A stretch of DNA of 64,000 nt from Embleya sp040629175. Lineage in GTDB: Bacteria; Actinomycetota; Actinomycetes; Streptomycetales; Streptomycetaceae. The translations under genes were made by a program, and so were the position numbers. The notes under the pieces were generated by a model, which did not search any database, was not told the DNA's origin, and was given only the letters and a program-made list of their open reading frames with translations. The stretch lies in NCBI RefSeq assembly GCF_040629175.1, contig NZ_JBEXUX010000025.1:1-64000 (forward strand), written 5' to 3'. Shown piece after piece: positions 32,965-40,545 of the stretch (its first letter is position 1; every line of letters starts with the position of its first letter).

Positions 32965-34103
32965 TCGGCTCGGACGACTTCTGCGCCGCACTGGCCGACT
33001 TCGGGGTGGAGCTGGTCACGGGCGTGCCGTGCTCGTACTTCTCCGCGCCGATCGCCCGGTTCACCCGCGAGGGCCGGTATGTGCCGGCCGCCAACGAGGG
33101 CGCGGCGCTGGCCATCGCCGCCGGAGCCGCGGTGGCCGGCACCCGGGTCGCGGTGGTCGCGCAGAACTCCGGTCTGGGCAACCTGATCAATCCGCTGACC
33201 TCGCTGCTGATGACCTACGACGTCCCGGCCCTGGTGTTCACCAGCCTGCGCGGCTGGCCCGATCCGGGCGGCGACGAACCGCAACACGCGGTGATGGGTG
33301 CCGCCACGCACGAGCTGCTGGACGCGATCGGGGTCGCGCACTGGACCCTGCGACGCGGCACCGACGCGGCGGGCCTGCGCGCTCTGTTGGCCGAGACCGG
33401 CAAGGAACTGGCGGCCGGGCACTGTGTGTTCGTCCTGGTCGAGAAGGGTGCGGTGGAGGTCCCCGAGGGTCCGGCCGCCGACCCCACCGCCGGTCGGGGG
33501 ACGCTCACCCGGGCCGAGGCGCTGTGCACGATCACCGCGCGGGCCGAGGGGATCGCGGTGGTCGCCACCACCGGGTACACCTCGCGCGAGTTGTTCGCCG
33601 GCGGCGACGCGCCCACCAACTTCTACATGCAGGGCTCGATGGGTCACGCGTCGGCGTTCGCACTGGGTCTGGCGCTGCGTCCGCCGGGCACCGAGGTGGT
33701 GCTCCTGGACGGCGACGGCGCGGCGCTGATGCACCTGGGCACGATGTCCACGATCGGCGCGACCGCCCCGCCGGGGTTGATCCACGTGGTGCTCGACAAC
33801 GGCGCGTACGAATCGACGGGCGCCCAGGCCACCACGTCGGGCAGCACCGACTTCGCGGCGATCGCGCGCGCGACCGGCTACGCGTCGGCGGTGGTGTGCT
33901 CCGACGCGGTCCGGCTCGACGCCGCGATGGGCGCGGCGCGGGCCGCTCCGGGGCCACATCTGCTGGTGGTGCCGATCGCTTCGATGACGGGGCCGGCCCC
34001 CCGCCGGGCGACCGCGTCGATCGGCGCGCGGGACATCCACCACCGGCTCACCACCGCGTTGGGCGCCGGGCCGCCGTGGGCGGATCACGCCGATCGGCGG
34101 TGA
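32961..34103 (+). CDS. Phosphonopyruvate decarboxylase (ThDP-dependent)
   Basis: Decarboxylates phosphonopyruvate to phosphonoacetaldehyde, making the mutase step irreversible. The 380-residue ThDP enzyme has the N-terminal pyrimidine-binding domain with GVPCSYFSAPI and AANEGAALAIAAG (ThDP glutamate), then AQNSGLGNLINPLTSL and DEPQHAVMGA, which are typical of Ppd and sulfopyruvate decarboxylase. The C-terminal pyrophosphate domain has GDGAALMHLGTMSTIG and DNGAYESTGAQAT. GTG at 32961 overlaps the mutase stop (GTGA). Sulfopyruvate decarboxylase is the nearest alternative, but the adjacent PEP mutase decides the call. Confidence 0.95.
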   Translation: MIGSDDFCAALADFGVELVTGVPCSYFSAPIARFTREGRYVPAANEGAALAIAAGAAVAGTRVAVVAQNSGLGNLINPLTSLLMTYDVPALVFTSLRGWPDPGGDEPQHAVMGAATHELLDAIGVAHWTLRRGTDAAGLRALLAETGKELAAGHCVFVLVEKGAVEVPEGPAADPTAGRGTLTRAEALCTITARAEGIAVVATTGYTSRELFAGGDAPTNFYMQGSMGHASAFALGLALRPPGTEVVLLDGDGAALMHLGTMSTIGATAPPGLIHVVLDNGAYESTGAQATTSGSTDFAAIARATGYASAVVCSDAVRLDAAMGAARAAPGPHLLVVPIASMTGPAPRRATASIGARDIHHRLTTALGAGPPWADHADRR

Positions 34104-34116
34104 TACCTTGAGGCCC

Positions 34117-34698
34117 ATGGGTCGCCCGCGCATCATCGACCGCTCCGCCATTCTTCGGGTGAGTCTCGAACTGGCCGACGAGCAGGGGCTGCAGGCCGTG
34201 ACCCTTCAGGCGGTGGCCCGTCGGCTCGGCGTGACGGCGATGTCGCTCTACGGGCACATCGCGAACAAGGCGGCCCTGCTCGACGGCATCGTCGAGGAGT
34301 TGCTCTCCGAGTTTCCGCTGCCGGACGCGGAGTTGCCGTGGGACGAGCGGCTGGCCCGGATCGGGCGGGCGGCTCGGGATTCGGCTCGGCGCCACCCCGA
34401 CGTGTTCCCGCTGCTGCTGACCCGGTCGGCGGCGACCCCGGGCGCGCATCGGGTCCGGCAGGCGGTGTTCGCCGCGTTGCTGGATGCCGGCCTGTCGATC
34501 ACCGAGGTCAATCGGGCCGAGCGGCTGCTCAGCACGATGGTGGTCGGGTTCGCCACGAGTGAGGTCAGCGGTCGGTTCGGCCAGTCGGCGGCGGACATCG
34601 AGGCGGACTACGCCTACCTGGAGGAGACCCTCCGCAAGCTGATCACCTCGACCTCCGCGCCCGGCGTGGTACCCGAGGCCGGGGACACCACCGGCTGA
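34117..34698 (+). CDS. TetR-family transcriptional regulator
   Basis: A 193-residue TetR/AcrR regulator. The N-terminal helix-turn-helix (residues 8-50) reads RSAILRVSLELADEQGLQAV then LQAVARRLGVTAMSLYGHIA, a standard TetR DNA-binding region. The C-terminal ligand domain includes RRHPDVFPLLLTR and a helical bundle resembling the TetR_C class found with efflux and biosynthesis genes. It starts 13 bases after the decarboxylase stop, so it is the last gene of the first phosphonate operon. It is the best candidate to bind the shared element found in front of the aminotransferase operon and the ABC exporter, with a pathway product or intermediate as ligand. Confidence 0.93.
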   Translation: MGRPRIIDRSAILRVSLELADEQGLQAVTLQAVARRLGVTAMSLYGHIANKAALLDGIVEELLSEFPLPDAELPWDERLARIGRAARDSARRHPDVFPLLLTRSAATPGAHRVRQAVFAALLDAGLSITEVNRAERLLSTMVVGFATSEVSGRFGQSAADIEADYAYLEETLRKLITSTSAPGVVPEAGDTTG

Positions 34699-34740
34699 TT
34701 TCGAGCCGGCCGGACCGGACGAGCTTTCGTTTTCTGCACG

Positions 34741-34815
34741 GCGCCTGTTCGGCCCCTTCCGCTTGCTCGGCCCGTTCCGCCTGTTCCGCTCGTTCCGCTC
34801 GTTCCGCCTGCTCGC
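34741..34815. repeat. Degenerate 9-bp repeat tract (GTTCCGCTC-like)
   Basis: About eight imperfect copies of a 9-bp unit (GTTCCGCTC, GTTCCGCCT, CTTCCGCTT and similar) lie just after the tetR stop. They open a low-complexity minus-strand frame that I do not regard as a gene. Confidence 0.7.
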
Positions 34816-34836
34816 ATGCAGATTTCCGCACGGCTC

Positions 34837-34870
34837 GAATATCGACCGGATATCTGACGGATATTCCGAC
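34837..34870. repeat. Helically phased AT-rich direct repeats upstream of aminotransferase promoter
   Basis: Three related heptamers, GAATATC (34837), GGATATC (34848) and GGATATT (34859), start exactly 11 bases apart. The outer pair also forms a 7-bp inverted repeat, GAATATC/GATATTC. CGACCGG recurs at 34843 and 34867. They lie 20-50 bases upstream of the -35 box, where an activator such as the cluster response regulator could bind. The function is inferred. Confidence 0.65.
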
Positions 34871-34886
34871 CGGCGCGGACACAGCG

Positions 34887-34914
34887 TTGACACACCTATG
34901 CACACAGCTATTCT
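34887..34914 (+). promoter_or_regulatory. Candidate promoter of the aminotransferase operon
   Basis: A perfect TTGACA (34887-34892) is followed after 16 bases by TATTCT (34909-34914). Transcription would start near 34921, inside the palindrome at 34913-34927. The AT content here stands out strongly from the surrounding genome. Confidence 0.65.
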
Positions 34915-34927
34915 ATACGTCATATAG
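34913..34927. promoter_or_regulatory. Putative operator CTATA-N5-TATAG shared with the ABC promoter
   Basis: CTATACGTCATATAG is a 15-bp inverted repeat (5-bp arms, CGTCA spacer) over the expected transcription start. Its 12-base core TACGTCATATAG (34916-34927) is identical to the reverse strand of 49460-49471 in the exporter promoter. A TetR-type operator is the simplest explanation. Part of the match (TATAG) is also -10-like. Confidence 0.6.
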
Positions 34928-34928
34928 C

Positions 34929-34947
34929 TATCCTTTGCATAAGGATA
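34929..34947. promoter_or_regulatory. Second palindrome in the leader of the aminotransferase operon
   Basis: TATCCTT-TGCAT-AAGGATA is a perfect 7-bp inverted repeat with a five-base spacer, 17 bases before the GTG start codon. It may be a second operator, or an RNA hairpin just before the ribosome-binding GGGGGTG. Confidence 0.55.
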
Positions 34948-34963
34948 TTGGGGGTGCTGGATT

Positions 34964-35875
34964 GTGCATCAGGAATGTTGGCGCGACGGCCGCCTGACCG
35001 CACTCGACGAGGTGCGGTTGTCGATCGACTCCGCCGCCATGCGTTATGCCCAGGTGGTATTCGACGGATGCGCCGCGGTGGCCGATGCCACCGGAACCCA
35101 ATTGCGCATTCTCGATCTGGGCGCACATCTCTCCCGTTTTCGCCGTTCCTGCGAGGGTCTGGGATTCGCGCTCTCCTGGTCGGCGGACGAATTGGCCGAC
35201 GCGGTGGTCGAGGTGACCCGCCGACACTCCGGGCGCGGCGCGGTGGGCATCCGGCTGTTCGCCTATGCCGAGGGGGAAGGCTTCCTCGACGAACGACCGC
35301 CCGGGGTCTGCGTCTTCCTGCGCCCCCTCGACGGCTACGCGCCGGACCGGCCGCTCACCCTGGCCACCGTGGACGAACCCCGACCGGCGCACACCGATCT
35401 GCCGCGCTGGGTCAAGGCCACGGCGCACTACGCCGGCGCCCGGCGCGGGCTGCTGCGGGCCCGCCGGGACGGCCGGGACGACGTGCTCTTTCGCAACGAG
35501 GCGGGCCGGATCACCGAGACCTCGCGGGCCAGCCTGCTCGTCCTGGCCGGCGACCGGCTGATCTCGCCGCCCGTCGAGGAGGGCGTACTCCCGGGCATCA
35601 CACGGGAGTTGCTCGGCATCGTGGCCAAGGGCGCGCTGGGCCTGACCCCCGAGCACCGCCCGCTGGAGCCGGCCGAGGTGACCGGCGCGGACGGCGTGGT
35701 GTTGTGCAGTTCCTCGCTGGGCGCCGCCGTGGTCGGCGCGATCGACGAGCACCTGCTGCCACACGAGGCGGCGACCGCACTGGTCACCGCCTTCGACCGG
35801 GCCGCCCGAGGACAGAGCCCGCACCTGGACGACGTGGTCACCGCGGTACGCCTGACGAATCCGGCACCACGATGA
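34964..35875 (+). CDS. Class IV PLP-dependent aminotransferase
   Basis: A 303-residue fold-type IV enzyme of the branched-chain/D-amino acid aminotransferase and aminodeoxychorismate lyase group. The Schiff-base lysine is Lys151 in PRWVKATAHYAGA. The downstream block DDVLFRNEAGRITETSRASL contains the PLP-anchoring glutamate, and SPPVEEGVLPGITRELL is the phosphate-binding region. The N-terminal MRYAQVVFDGCAAV resembles BCAT (RYG-x-x-VFEG). The GTG start has GGGGGTG about eight bases upstream. It is the first gene of the long operon and overlaps the transketolase gene by four bases. In this context it may aminate a phosphonate keto acid or a 2-keto chain; substrate unproven. Confidence 0.92.
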   Translation: MHQECWRDGRLTALDEVRLSIDSAAMRYAQVVFDGCAAVADATGTQLRILDLGAHLSRFRRSCEGLGFALSWSADELADAVVEVTRRHSGRGAVGIRLFAYAEGEGFLDERPPGVCVFLRPLDGYAPDRPLTLATVDEPRPAHTDLPRWVKATAHYAGARRGLLRARRDGRDDVLFRNEAGRITETSRASLLVLAGDRLISPPVEEGVLPGITRELLGIVAKGALGLTPEHRPLEPAEVTGADGVVLCSSSLGAAVVGAIDEHLLPHEAATALVTAFDRAARGQSPHLDDVVTAVRLTNPAPR

Positions 35876-36684
35876 GCGGCCACCCCGAACTGGACGCCAC
35901 GGCGGCCCGGTTGCGCCTGGACACGATGCGGATGATCGCGGCGGCGGGTGCCGGTCACCCCGGCAGTTCGCTGTCCGCGATCGAGATCCTGACCGTGCTC
36001 CACTACCACACCATGCGCCACCGTCCGGCCGATCCCACCTGGGCCGAGCGGGACCGGTTCGTGCTCTCCAAGGGACACGCGGCGCCCGCGCTCTACGCGG
36101 TGCTGATCGACCTGGGTGTACTCCCCCGCGAGCTGGCCGGCTCGCTGCGCGCGCTCGGCTCGCCGCTCCAGGGCCACCCCGACCCGCGCACCCGCGGCAT
36201 CGAGGTCGGCTCCGGCTCGCTGGGCCAGGCGTTCTCGGTCGCCGTGGGCATGGCCCTGGGGCTGGGCCGACGCGGGCTCGGCGCCCGGGTGTTCGCGCTG
36301 CTCGGCGACGGCGAGTGCCAGGAGGGCCAGGTGTGGGAGGCGGCGATGTGCGCGGCCCAACTGGGTCTGGCCGACCTGACCGTGATCGTGGACGCCAACG
36401 GCATCCAACACGACGGCCGCACCGCGGACATCATGGGCGCCGCCCCCCTCGCCGCCAAGTGGCGCGCGTTCGGCTGGGAGGTGGTCGAGGCGGACGGCCA
36501 CGACTGCGCCGAGCTGATCGCCGCACTCGCCCCGAGCGCCGGCCCCCACCCGCGCCCCCGCGCGGTGATCGCGCACACCGTCAAGGGACGCGGGGTCTCG
36601 TTCATGGAGGACGACCCGAACTGGCACTCGGTCGCCGACCCGGGCCGATTGGCCGAGGCAGTGGAGGAACTGAGCCATGCGTGA
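35872..36684 (+). CDS. Transketolase, N-terminal (ThDP pyrophosphate-binding) subunit
   Basis: A 270-residue half-transketolase, one subunit of a heteromeric enzyme. Conserved transketolase blocks are AGAGHPGSSLSAIEIL, VLSKGHAAPALYAVL, GSLGQAFSVAVGMALGLG, the ThDP/Mg motif GDGECQEGQVWEAAM, and VDANGIQHDGRT. It ends naturally where whole transketolases continue into the pyrimidine domain, which the next gene supplies. The ATG overlaps the aminotransferase stop. Established role of the family: two-carbon ketol transfer between a ketose phosphate and an aldehyde. Here the phosphonoacetaldehyde made by the upstream decarboxylase could be the acceptor aldehyde (inference). Confidence 0.95.
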   Translation: MSGHPELDATAARLRLDTMRMIAAAGAGHPGSSLSAIEILTVLHYHTMRHRPADPTWAERDRFVLSKGHAAPALYAVLIDLGVLPRELAGSLRALGSPLQGHPDPRTRGIEVGSGSLGQAFSVAVGMALGLGRRGLGARVFALLGDGECQEGQVWEAAMCAAQLGLADLTVIVDANGIQHDGRTADIMGAAPLAAKWRAFGWEVVEADGHDCAELIAALAPSAGPHPRPRAVIAHTVKGRGVSFMEDDPNWHSVADPGRLAEAVEELSHA

Positions 36685-37678
36685 CGCGTTCGGCGCCGCC
36701 CTGTTGCGGGCCTGCGAAGCCGACGAGCGGCTGTTCGTCCTGGACGGGGACTGCTCCCATTCGACCCGCAGCGGCCGGGTCGCCGACCGACTGCCCGGTT
36801 CGTTCCTGAACACCGGCATCGCCGAGCAGAACATGATGGGCATGGCCGCGGGCCTCGCCCTCGCCGGTTTACGCCCGGTGGTCTCCGGGTTCGCCTCGAT
36901 CCTGGTCGGGCGCGCGGCCGAACAGATCCTGCTCTCGATCGGCTGGCCGGGACTGCCGGTGACCATCGCCGGCCACTACGCGGGCATGTCCGGCTCGCTG
37001 GAGGGCGCCCCGCACCACGCGATCACCGACCTGGCCTTCATGCGCTCGGTGCCCGGGATGAACGTCTGGGTGCCCGCCGACGACGCGGACGCCGAGCGGC
37101 TGGGCGGCGAGGTGTTGGCCGGCACCGGCGTGTCCGGCGCGCCGCCGCTGCCCGGCCCGAACTATCTCCGGCTGTGCCGCAATCCGGTGCCGCCGGTGGC
37201 CGGTGGCCCACGCGGACCGGGCGACCTTCGGGTATGGGATCGCCCGGCGCCCGAGGTGGCGTTCGTGGCCTGCGGGGTGGCCGTACCCGAATGTGTGGCC
37301 GCCGCCGAGCTGCTGGGCCGGCACGGGGTTTCCGCACGCGTGCTCGGGGCGTTGCGGATCAAGCCGTTCCCCGACGCCGAGGTCTACGACCTGGTCCGCT
37401 CGTGCTCGCTCGTGGTGACCGTCGAGGAGCACACCACGATCGGCGGCCTGGGCGGCGCGGTGGCCGAACTGATCGCGGCGCGCGGCGGCCCCCGGGTGCT
37501 GCGCCTGGGCATCGCGGACACGTTCACCGAGACCGGGCCCTATCGGCAACTGCTGGACAGATACGGGATCGAGGCCGAGGCGATCGCCGCGGCGACCCGG
37601 GCCGCCCGGCTCGACCCGGACGCGGGCGGGGCGCCGAGCGGGCACACCGAACTGCTGACGGTGACCAACACATGGTGA
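36677..37678 (+). CDS. Transketolase, C-terminal (pyrimidine-binding) subunit, with TTA codon
   Basis: A 333-residue partner of the preceding subunit. It has the pyrimidine-binding domain with the catalytic glutamate in NTGIAEQNMMGMAAGLAL, the GFASILVGRAAEQILLSI and SGSLEGAPHHAITDLAFMR loop with the phosphate-region histidines, and a C-terminal transketolase_C fold (VVTVEEHTTIGGLGGAVAEL). The start overlaps the N-terminal subunit gene by eight bases, so equal synthesis is likely. Codon 65 (36869-36871) is TTA, rare in such genomes and read by bldA tRNA. Together the pair resembles split transketolases and DXS-like enzymes of secondary metabolism. Confidence 0.95.
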   Translation: MRDAFGAALLRACEADERLFVLDGDCSHSTRSGRVADRLPGSFLNTGIAEQNMMGMAAGLALAGLRPVVSGFASILVGRAAEQILLSIGWPGLPVTIAGHYAGMSGSLEGAPHHAITDLAFMRSVPGMNVWVPADDADAERLGGEVLAGTGVSGAPPLPGPNYLRLCRNPVPPVAGGPRGPGDLRVWDRPAPEVAFVACGVAVPECVAAAELLGRHGVSARVLGALRIKPFPDAEVYDLVRSCSLVVTVEEHTTIGGLGGAVAELIAARGGPRVLRLGIADTFTETGPYRQLLDRYGIEAEAIAAATRAARLDPDAGGAPSGHTELLTVTNTW

Positions 37679-38949
37679 AGGAGCGCACTGTGCGGCTGAT
37701 ACGCGAGGTCGGGGCCCGAGCGGTCTTCGACTCCAACGGCATTCCCGCGATCGAGGTGGAGATCGTCGCCGACGGCGGCATCCGGGTCGCCGAGTCGGCT
37801 CCCCGCGGTTCGACCACCGGCGAGTTCGAGGCGTACGTCCTGGAGGACGCGACGGCGCTGCCCACGCTCGCGGCGGTGGCCCCGGCACTGACCTCGGTCC
37901 TGGACCTGGTGCGGCCCGCGCTGATCGGCCGCGACGTGTGCGACCAGCGGGCGGTGGACACCGCGCTGCGCGAGGTGGACGGCGGCGCGTACTTCCGTCG
38001 GATCGGCGGCAACGTCGCGGTGGCCACCTCGATGGCGGTAGCGCAGGCGGGTGCGCTGGCCTCCGGACAGGCGCTGTACCGGCACCTCGCCGAGTCGGGA
38101 TCGGGGCCGGGGCCGGTTCGACTTCCGGTGCCGATGTTCAACATCGCGGACGGCGCGGTCGGCTCGAACACGGTCTACACCGAGTTCCTGCTGCTGCCCA
38201 CCGCCGCCGAGCCCGCGGTCGCGCTCGACCAGGGCGTGCGGGTCCGCGCGGCCCTGGCCGCCCGGCTGACCGGCAAGGGCCATCGCTGCTCGGACAGCAC
38301 CCAGGGCGGCTGGTCGGTGGACCTGGGCGGCTGCGAGGCGACCATGGAGCTGATCGTCGCCGCCGCGGAGGACTGCGGTCTGGTCGGCGGGCAGGACTTC
38401 CACCTGGGCCTGGACCTGTCCGGCGCGGAGTTCGCCACTCCGGCGGGCTACGCCTTCCCGTGGCTGGAAGAGCCGTTGTCCGCGGCGGACTTGACCCGGC
38501 GCTACCTCGACTGGGTGGACCGCTACCCGTTGACCTTCCTGGAGGACGCCTTCGAACCGGCCGACGAGGCCGCCTGGCACGCACTGCGCGCCCGCCTGGT
38601 CGGTCGCGCCGCGGTGGTCGGCGACGACCTGTTCGCCTCCGACGCCGAGCGCATCGATCGCGGTGTGCGGGCCGGCCTCGCCGACGGCGCGCTGATCAAG
38701 CCCAATCAGGTCGGCACCGTCACCCAGGCCCTGGACGCACTGGACGCCGGGGCCCGGCACGGCATCACCACCGTCGTCTCCCAGCGCAGCGGCGAGACCG
38801 CGAGCGCGTTCATCACCCACCTCGCGGTCGCCGGCGGGGCGACCTGGCTCAAGGCGGGTGGCCCGGCGCGGATGGACCGGATCGCCAAGTTCAACGAACT
38901 GATGCGCATCGCCGAGGAGTTCACTCCCGCCGACGGGTCGCACGGGTGA
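37672..38949 (+). CDS. Divergent enolase-like protein
   Basis: A 425-residue full-length member of the enolase family, probably not a glycolytic enolase. Retained by eye alignment with yeast enolase are the Mg ligands Asp248, Glu291 and Asp318/319, the general base Lys343 in LIKPNQVGT, Glu171, Arg372/Ser373 in SQRSGET and Lys394. Changed are the loop SGAST (RGSTT here), His159 (Val163 in DGAVGSN), Glu211 of GDEGGF (Gln211 in STQGGW) and His373 (Gln371). The metal and enolate site is thus kept, while acid and phosphate contacts differ. It could dehydrate a phosphonate or other 2-substituted acid. PhpH of phosphinothricin biosynthesis is a precedent for enolases in phosphonate pathways. It overlaps both neighbours. 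Confidence 0.9.
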   Translation: MVKERTVRLIREVGARAVFDSNGIPAIEVEIVADGGIRVAESAPRGSTTGEFEAYVLEDATALPTLAAVAPALTSVLDLVRPALIGRDVCDQRAVDTALREVDGGAYFRRIGGNVAVATSMAVAQAGALASGQALYRHLAESGSGPGPVRLPVPMFNIADGAVGSNTVYTEFLLLPTAAEPAVALDQGVRVRAALAARLTGKGHRCSDSTQGGWSVDLGGCEATMELIVAAAEDCGLVGGQDFHLGLDLSGAEFATPAGYAFPWLEEPLSAADLTRRYLDWVDRYPLTFLEDAFEPADEAAWHALRARLVGRAAVVGDDLFASDAERIDRGVRAGLADGALIKPNQVGTVTQALDALDAGARHGITTVVSQRSGETASAFITHLAVAGGATWLKAGGPARMDRIAKFNELMRIAEEFTPADGSHG

Positions 38950-39770
38950 ACGCCCCGGCCCCCGCGCCGGCCACCACCCGGCCGCCGCACGCACCGTGGC
39001 GAACCGCCCTGATCACCGGCGCCACCGCCGGCATCGGTCTCGCCTTCGCCGACCTGCTCGCCCGGGACGGGGTGCGCCTGGTGCTGGTCGCCCGCGACGG
39101 CGACCGGCTGGCCGAGGTCGCCGAGCGGCTGTGCGCGGAGCACGCCGTGGCGGTCGACACGATCGCCGCGGACCTGCGCACCGACGCCGGCCTGACCCTG
39201 GTCGAGGCCCGCCTGCGGGCCACCGACACCCCGATCGACCTGCTGGTGAACAACGCCGGGACGGGCACCAGGGGCGCCTTCCACACGCTGCCGGTGCAGG
39301 CCGAGTTGGACGTGGTCGCGCTCAGCGCGGTCGCGGTGCTGCGGCTGTGCCGCGCGGCGCTGGCGCCGATGGTCGAGCGCGGCTCGGGCTGGATCGTCAA
39401 CGTCTCCTCGCTGGCCGGATTCCAGCCAGATCCGCTGACCGCGACCTACGGGGCGGCGAAGGCGTTCAGCCTGAGTCTGAGCGAGGCGCTGTACGACGAG
39501 GTACGCGGCTCCGGCGTGCGGGTGAGCGCGCTGTGCCCCAGTTTCACCGCGACCGAGTTCCACCGGCGGGCGGGCATCGACGTCAGCCGGGTGCCCCCGC
39601 GTGCCTGGCTGCCCGCCGAGCGGGTGGCACAGGCCGGGCTGCGGGCGGTCCGGCGCGGTCGACCGGTGTGCGTGCCCGGCGCCCCCTACCGGGTGCTCGC
39701 GGCGCTGTCCACCATCGCCCCGCGCCCACTGGCCCGCTTCGGCTCCCGGCTGTTCGCCGGGGCGCGCTGA
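38946..39770 (+). CDS. Short-chain dehydrogenase/reductase
   Basis: A 274-residue classical SDR. The NAD(P)-binding TGATAGIG motif lies at residues 24-31, followed by LVLVARDGDRL, whose arginine favours NADPH. NNAG is at 102-105, the catalytic Ser in NVSSLAG (154/155), and Tyr168-x-x-x-Lys172 in TYGAAKAF. The C-terminal extension (LAALSTIAPRPLARFGSRLF) matches the DltE/YqjQ-like subgroup that acts on acyl or lipid substrates. GTG at 38946 overlaps the enolase stop. With the ACP and KS-CLF it could serve as ketoreductase, or alternatively reduce phosphonoacetaldehyde or its adducts. Confidence 0.93.
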   Translation: MNAPAPAPATTRPPHAPWRTALITGATAGIGLAFADLLARDGVRLVLVARDGDRLAEVAERLCAEHAVAVDTIAADLRTDAGLTLVEARLRATDTPIDLLVNNAGTGTRGAFHTLPVQAELDVVALSAVAVLRLCRAALAPMVERGSGWIVNVSSLAGFQPDPLTATYGAAKAFSLSLSEALYDEVRGSGVRVSALCPSFTATEFHRRAGIDVSRVPPRAWLPAERVAQAGLRAVRRGRPVCVPGAPYRVLAALSTIAPRPLARFGSRLFAGAR

Positions 39771-40255
39771 TGTCCGGCGCCCGCACCGCCACCCGGATCG
39801 GCATCGACGCGGTCCGGGTGGCCCGCCTGGCCCGGACCGGCCGCGCGGACGAACGGGTGGCGCGGGCCGTGCTGGGCCCGGGCGAACTGCGCTGGGCACT
39901 GGCCCGACCGACCTCGCCGGTACGGCTCGCGGCGGGCATCGCCCTCAAGGAGGCGGCGATCAAGTGCGCGGGCGGACGCCGTCCCGGCTTCGCCTGGCAC
40001 GACATCCGGATCGACCCGGTCCGGCCCGGCCGTTGCCCCTGCGGCGAGCGGGCCGAGGCGCTGATCCGGGGCCTGTACGTCGACCGCGCCCACCCCGCGT
40101 CGGTACGCGCGCCGGGCGTGTCCGCGTGTTGCCCGGCCGGGCGCGGCGCAGCCGCGGCGTGGGGCTGCGGCGACGGACTCGTGGTCGCGGTGGTGATCGG
40201 CCGTGATCCGGCACGACCGGAGGACATCGACATCGAAGGGAGCGCGGCGTGTTGA
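39770..40255 (+). CDS. AcpS-type 4'-phosphopantetheinyl transferase
   Basis: A 161-residue protein of the holo-ACP synthase fold. The N-terminal RIGIDAVRVARLA carries the Mg-binding aspartate of AcpS (GIDxV). GIALKEAAIKCAGG corresponds to the FAAKEAxxKAL motif with the second acidic ligand. The C-terminal GDGLVVAVVIG matches the final strand. A Cys/Arg-rich insertion separates the last two blocks. It starts in a TGATG overlap with the SDR and overlaps the ACP gene by seven bases, so it most likely installs the phosphopantetheine arm on that ACP. Confidence 0.85.
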   Translation: MSGARTATRIGIDAVRVARLARTGRADERVARAVLGPGELRWALARPTSPVRLAAGIALKEAAIKCAGGRRPGFAWHDIRIDPVRPGRCPCGERAEALIRGLYVDRAHPASVRAPGVSACCPAGRGAAAAWGCGDGLVVAVVIGRDPARPEDIDIEGSAAC

Positions 40256-40545
40256 CAGCGGCGCAGGCACGGATCCTGGAGCGGGTACGGGAGCGGCAAC
40301 TCCGGTGCCACGAGATCAAGGAGGTGATCGTCGAACGACTCGACCTCGACCTCGACCCGGACTGGCTCACCGACGACCAGGCGATTCTGGGCCGCGGCCT
40401 GGAACTCGACAGCATCCACGTGATCGAGGTCGTGGTCGGCATCGAGTGGCAGTTCAAGGTGAACATCACCGACGACGAGCTCGACCGGTTCGGCTCGGTG
40501 AACATGCTGGCCGACTTCATCGAGTCCCGGCGCGAGGACGCCTGA
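40249..40545 (+). CDS. Acyl carrier protein
   Basis: A 98-residue ACP. The phosphopantetheine attachment serine is Ser55 in GLELDSIHVIEVVVGIE, with DSI instead of the usual DSL. A four-helix pattern and acidic helix 3 (ITDDELDRFGSVNMLADFIE) agree with the fold. It has an extra 20-residue N-terminal helix (LTAAQARILERVRERQLRC). It starts at GTG 40249, overlapping the AcpS-type gene, and its stop overlaps the next gene (TGATG). As the only carrier protein in the island, it is the likely tether for the acyl intermediate handled by the KS-CLF, GNAT protein and SDR. Confidence 0.93.
   Translation: MLTAAQARILERVRERQLRCHEIKEVIVERLDLDLDPDWLTDDQAILGRGLELDSIHVIEVVVGIEWQFKVNITDDELDRFGSVNMLADFIESRREDA

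Noticed and set aside
32961..34103. Sulfopyruvate decarboxylase (sulfonate pathway)
   Set aside because: Sequence alone could allow it, but it overlaps a PEP mutase gene and no phosphosulfolactate synthase gene is present.
34643..34903. Small minus-strand gene encoding an Ala-Glu-Arg repeat protein
   Set aside because: It is only the translation of the 9-bp repeat tract, with no ribosome-binding site, and overlaps the promoter region.
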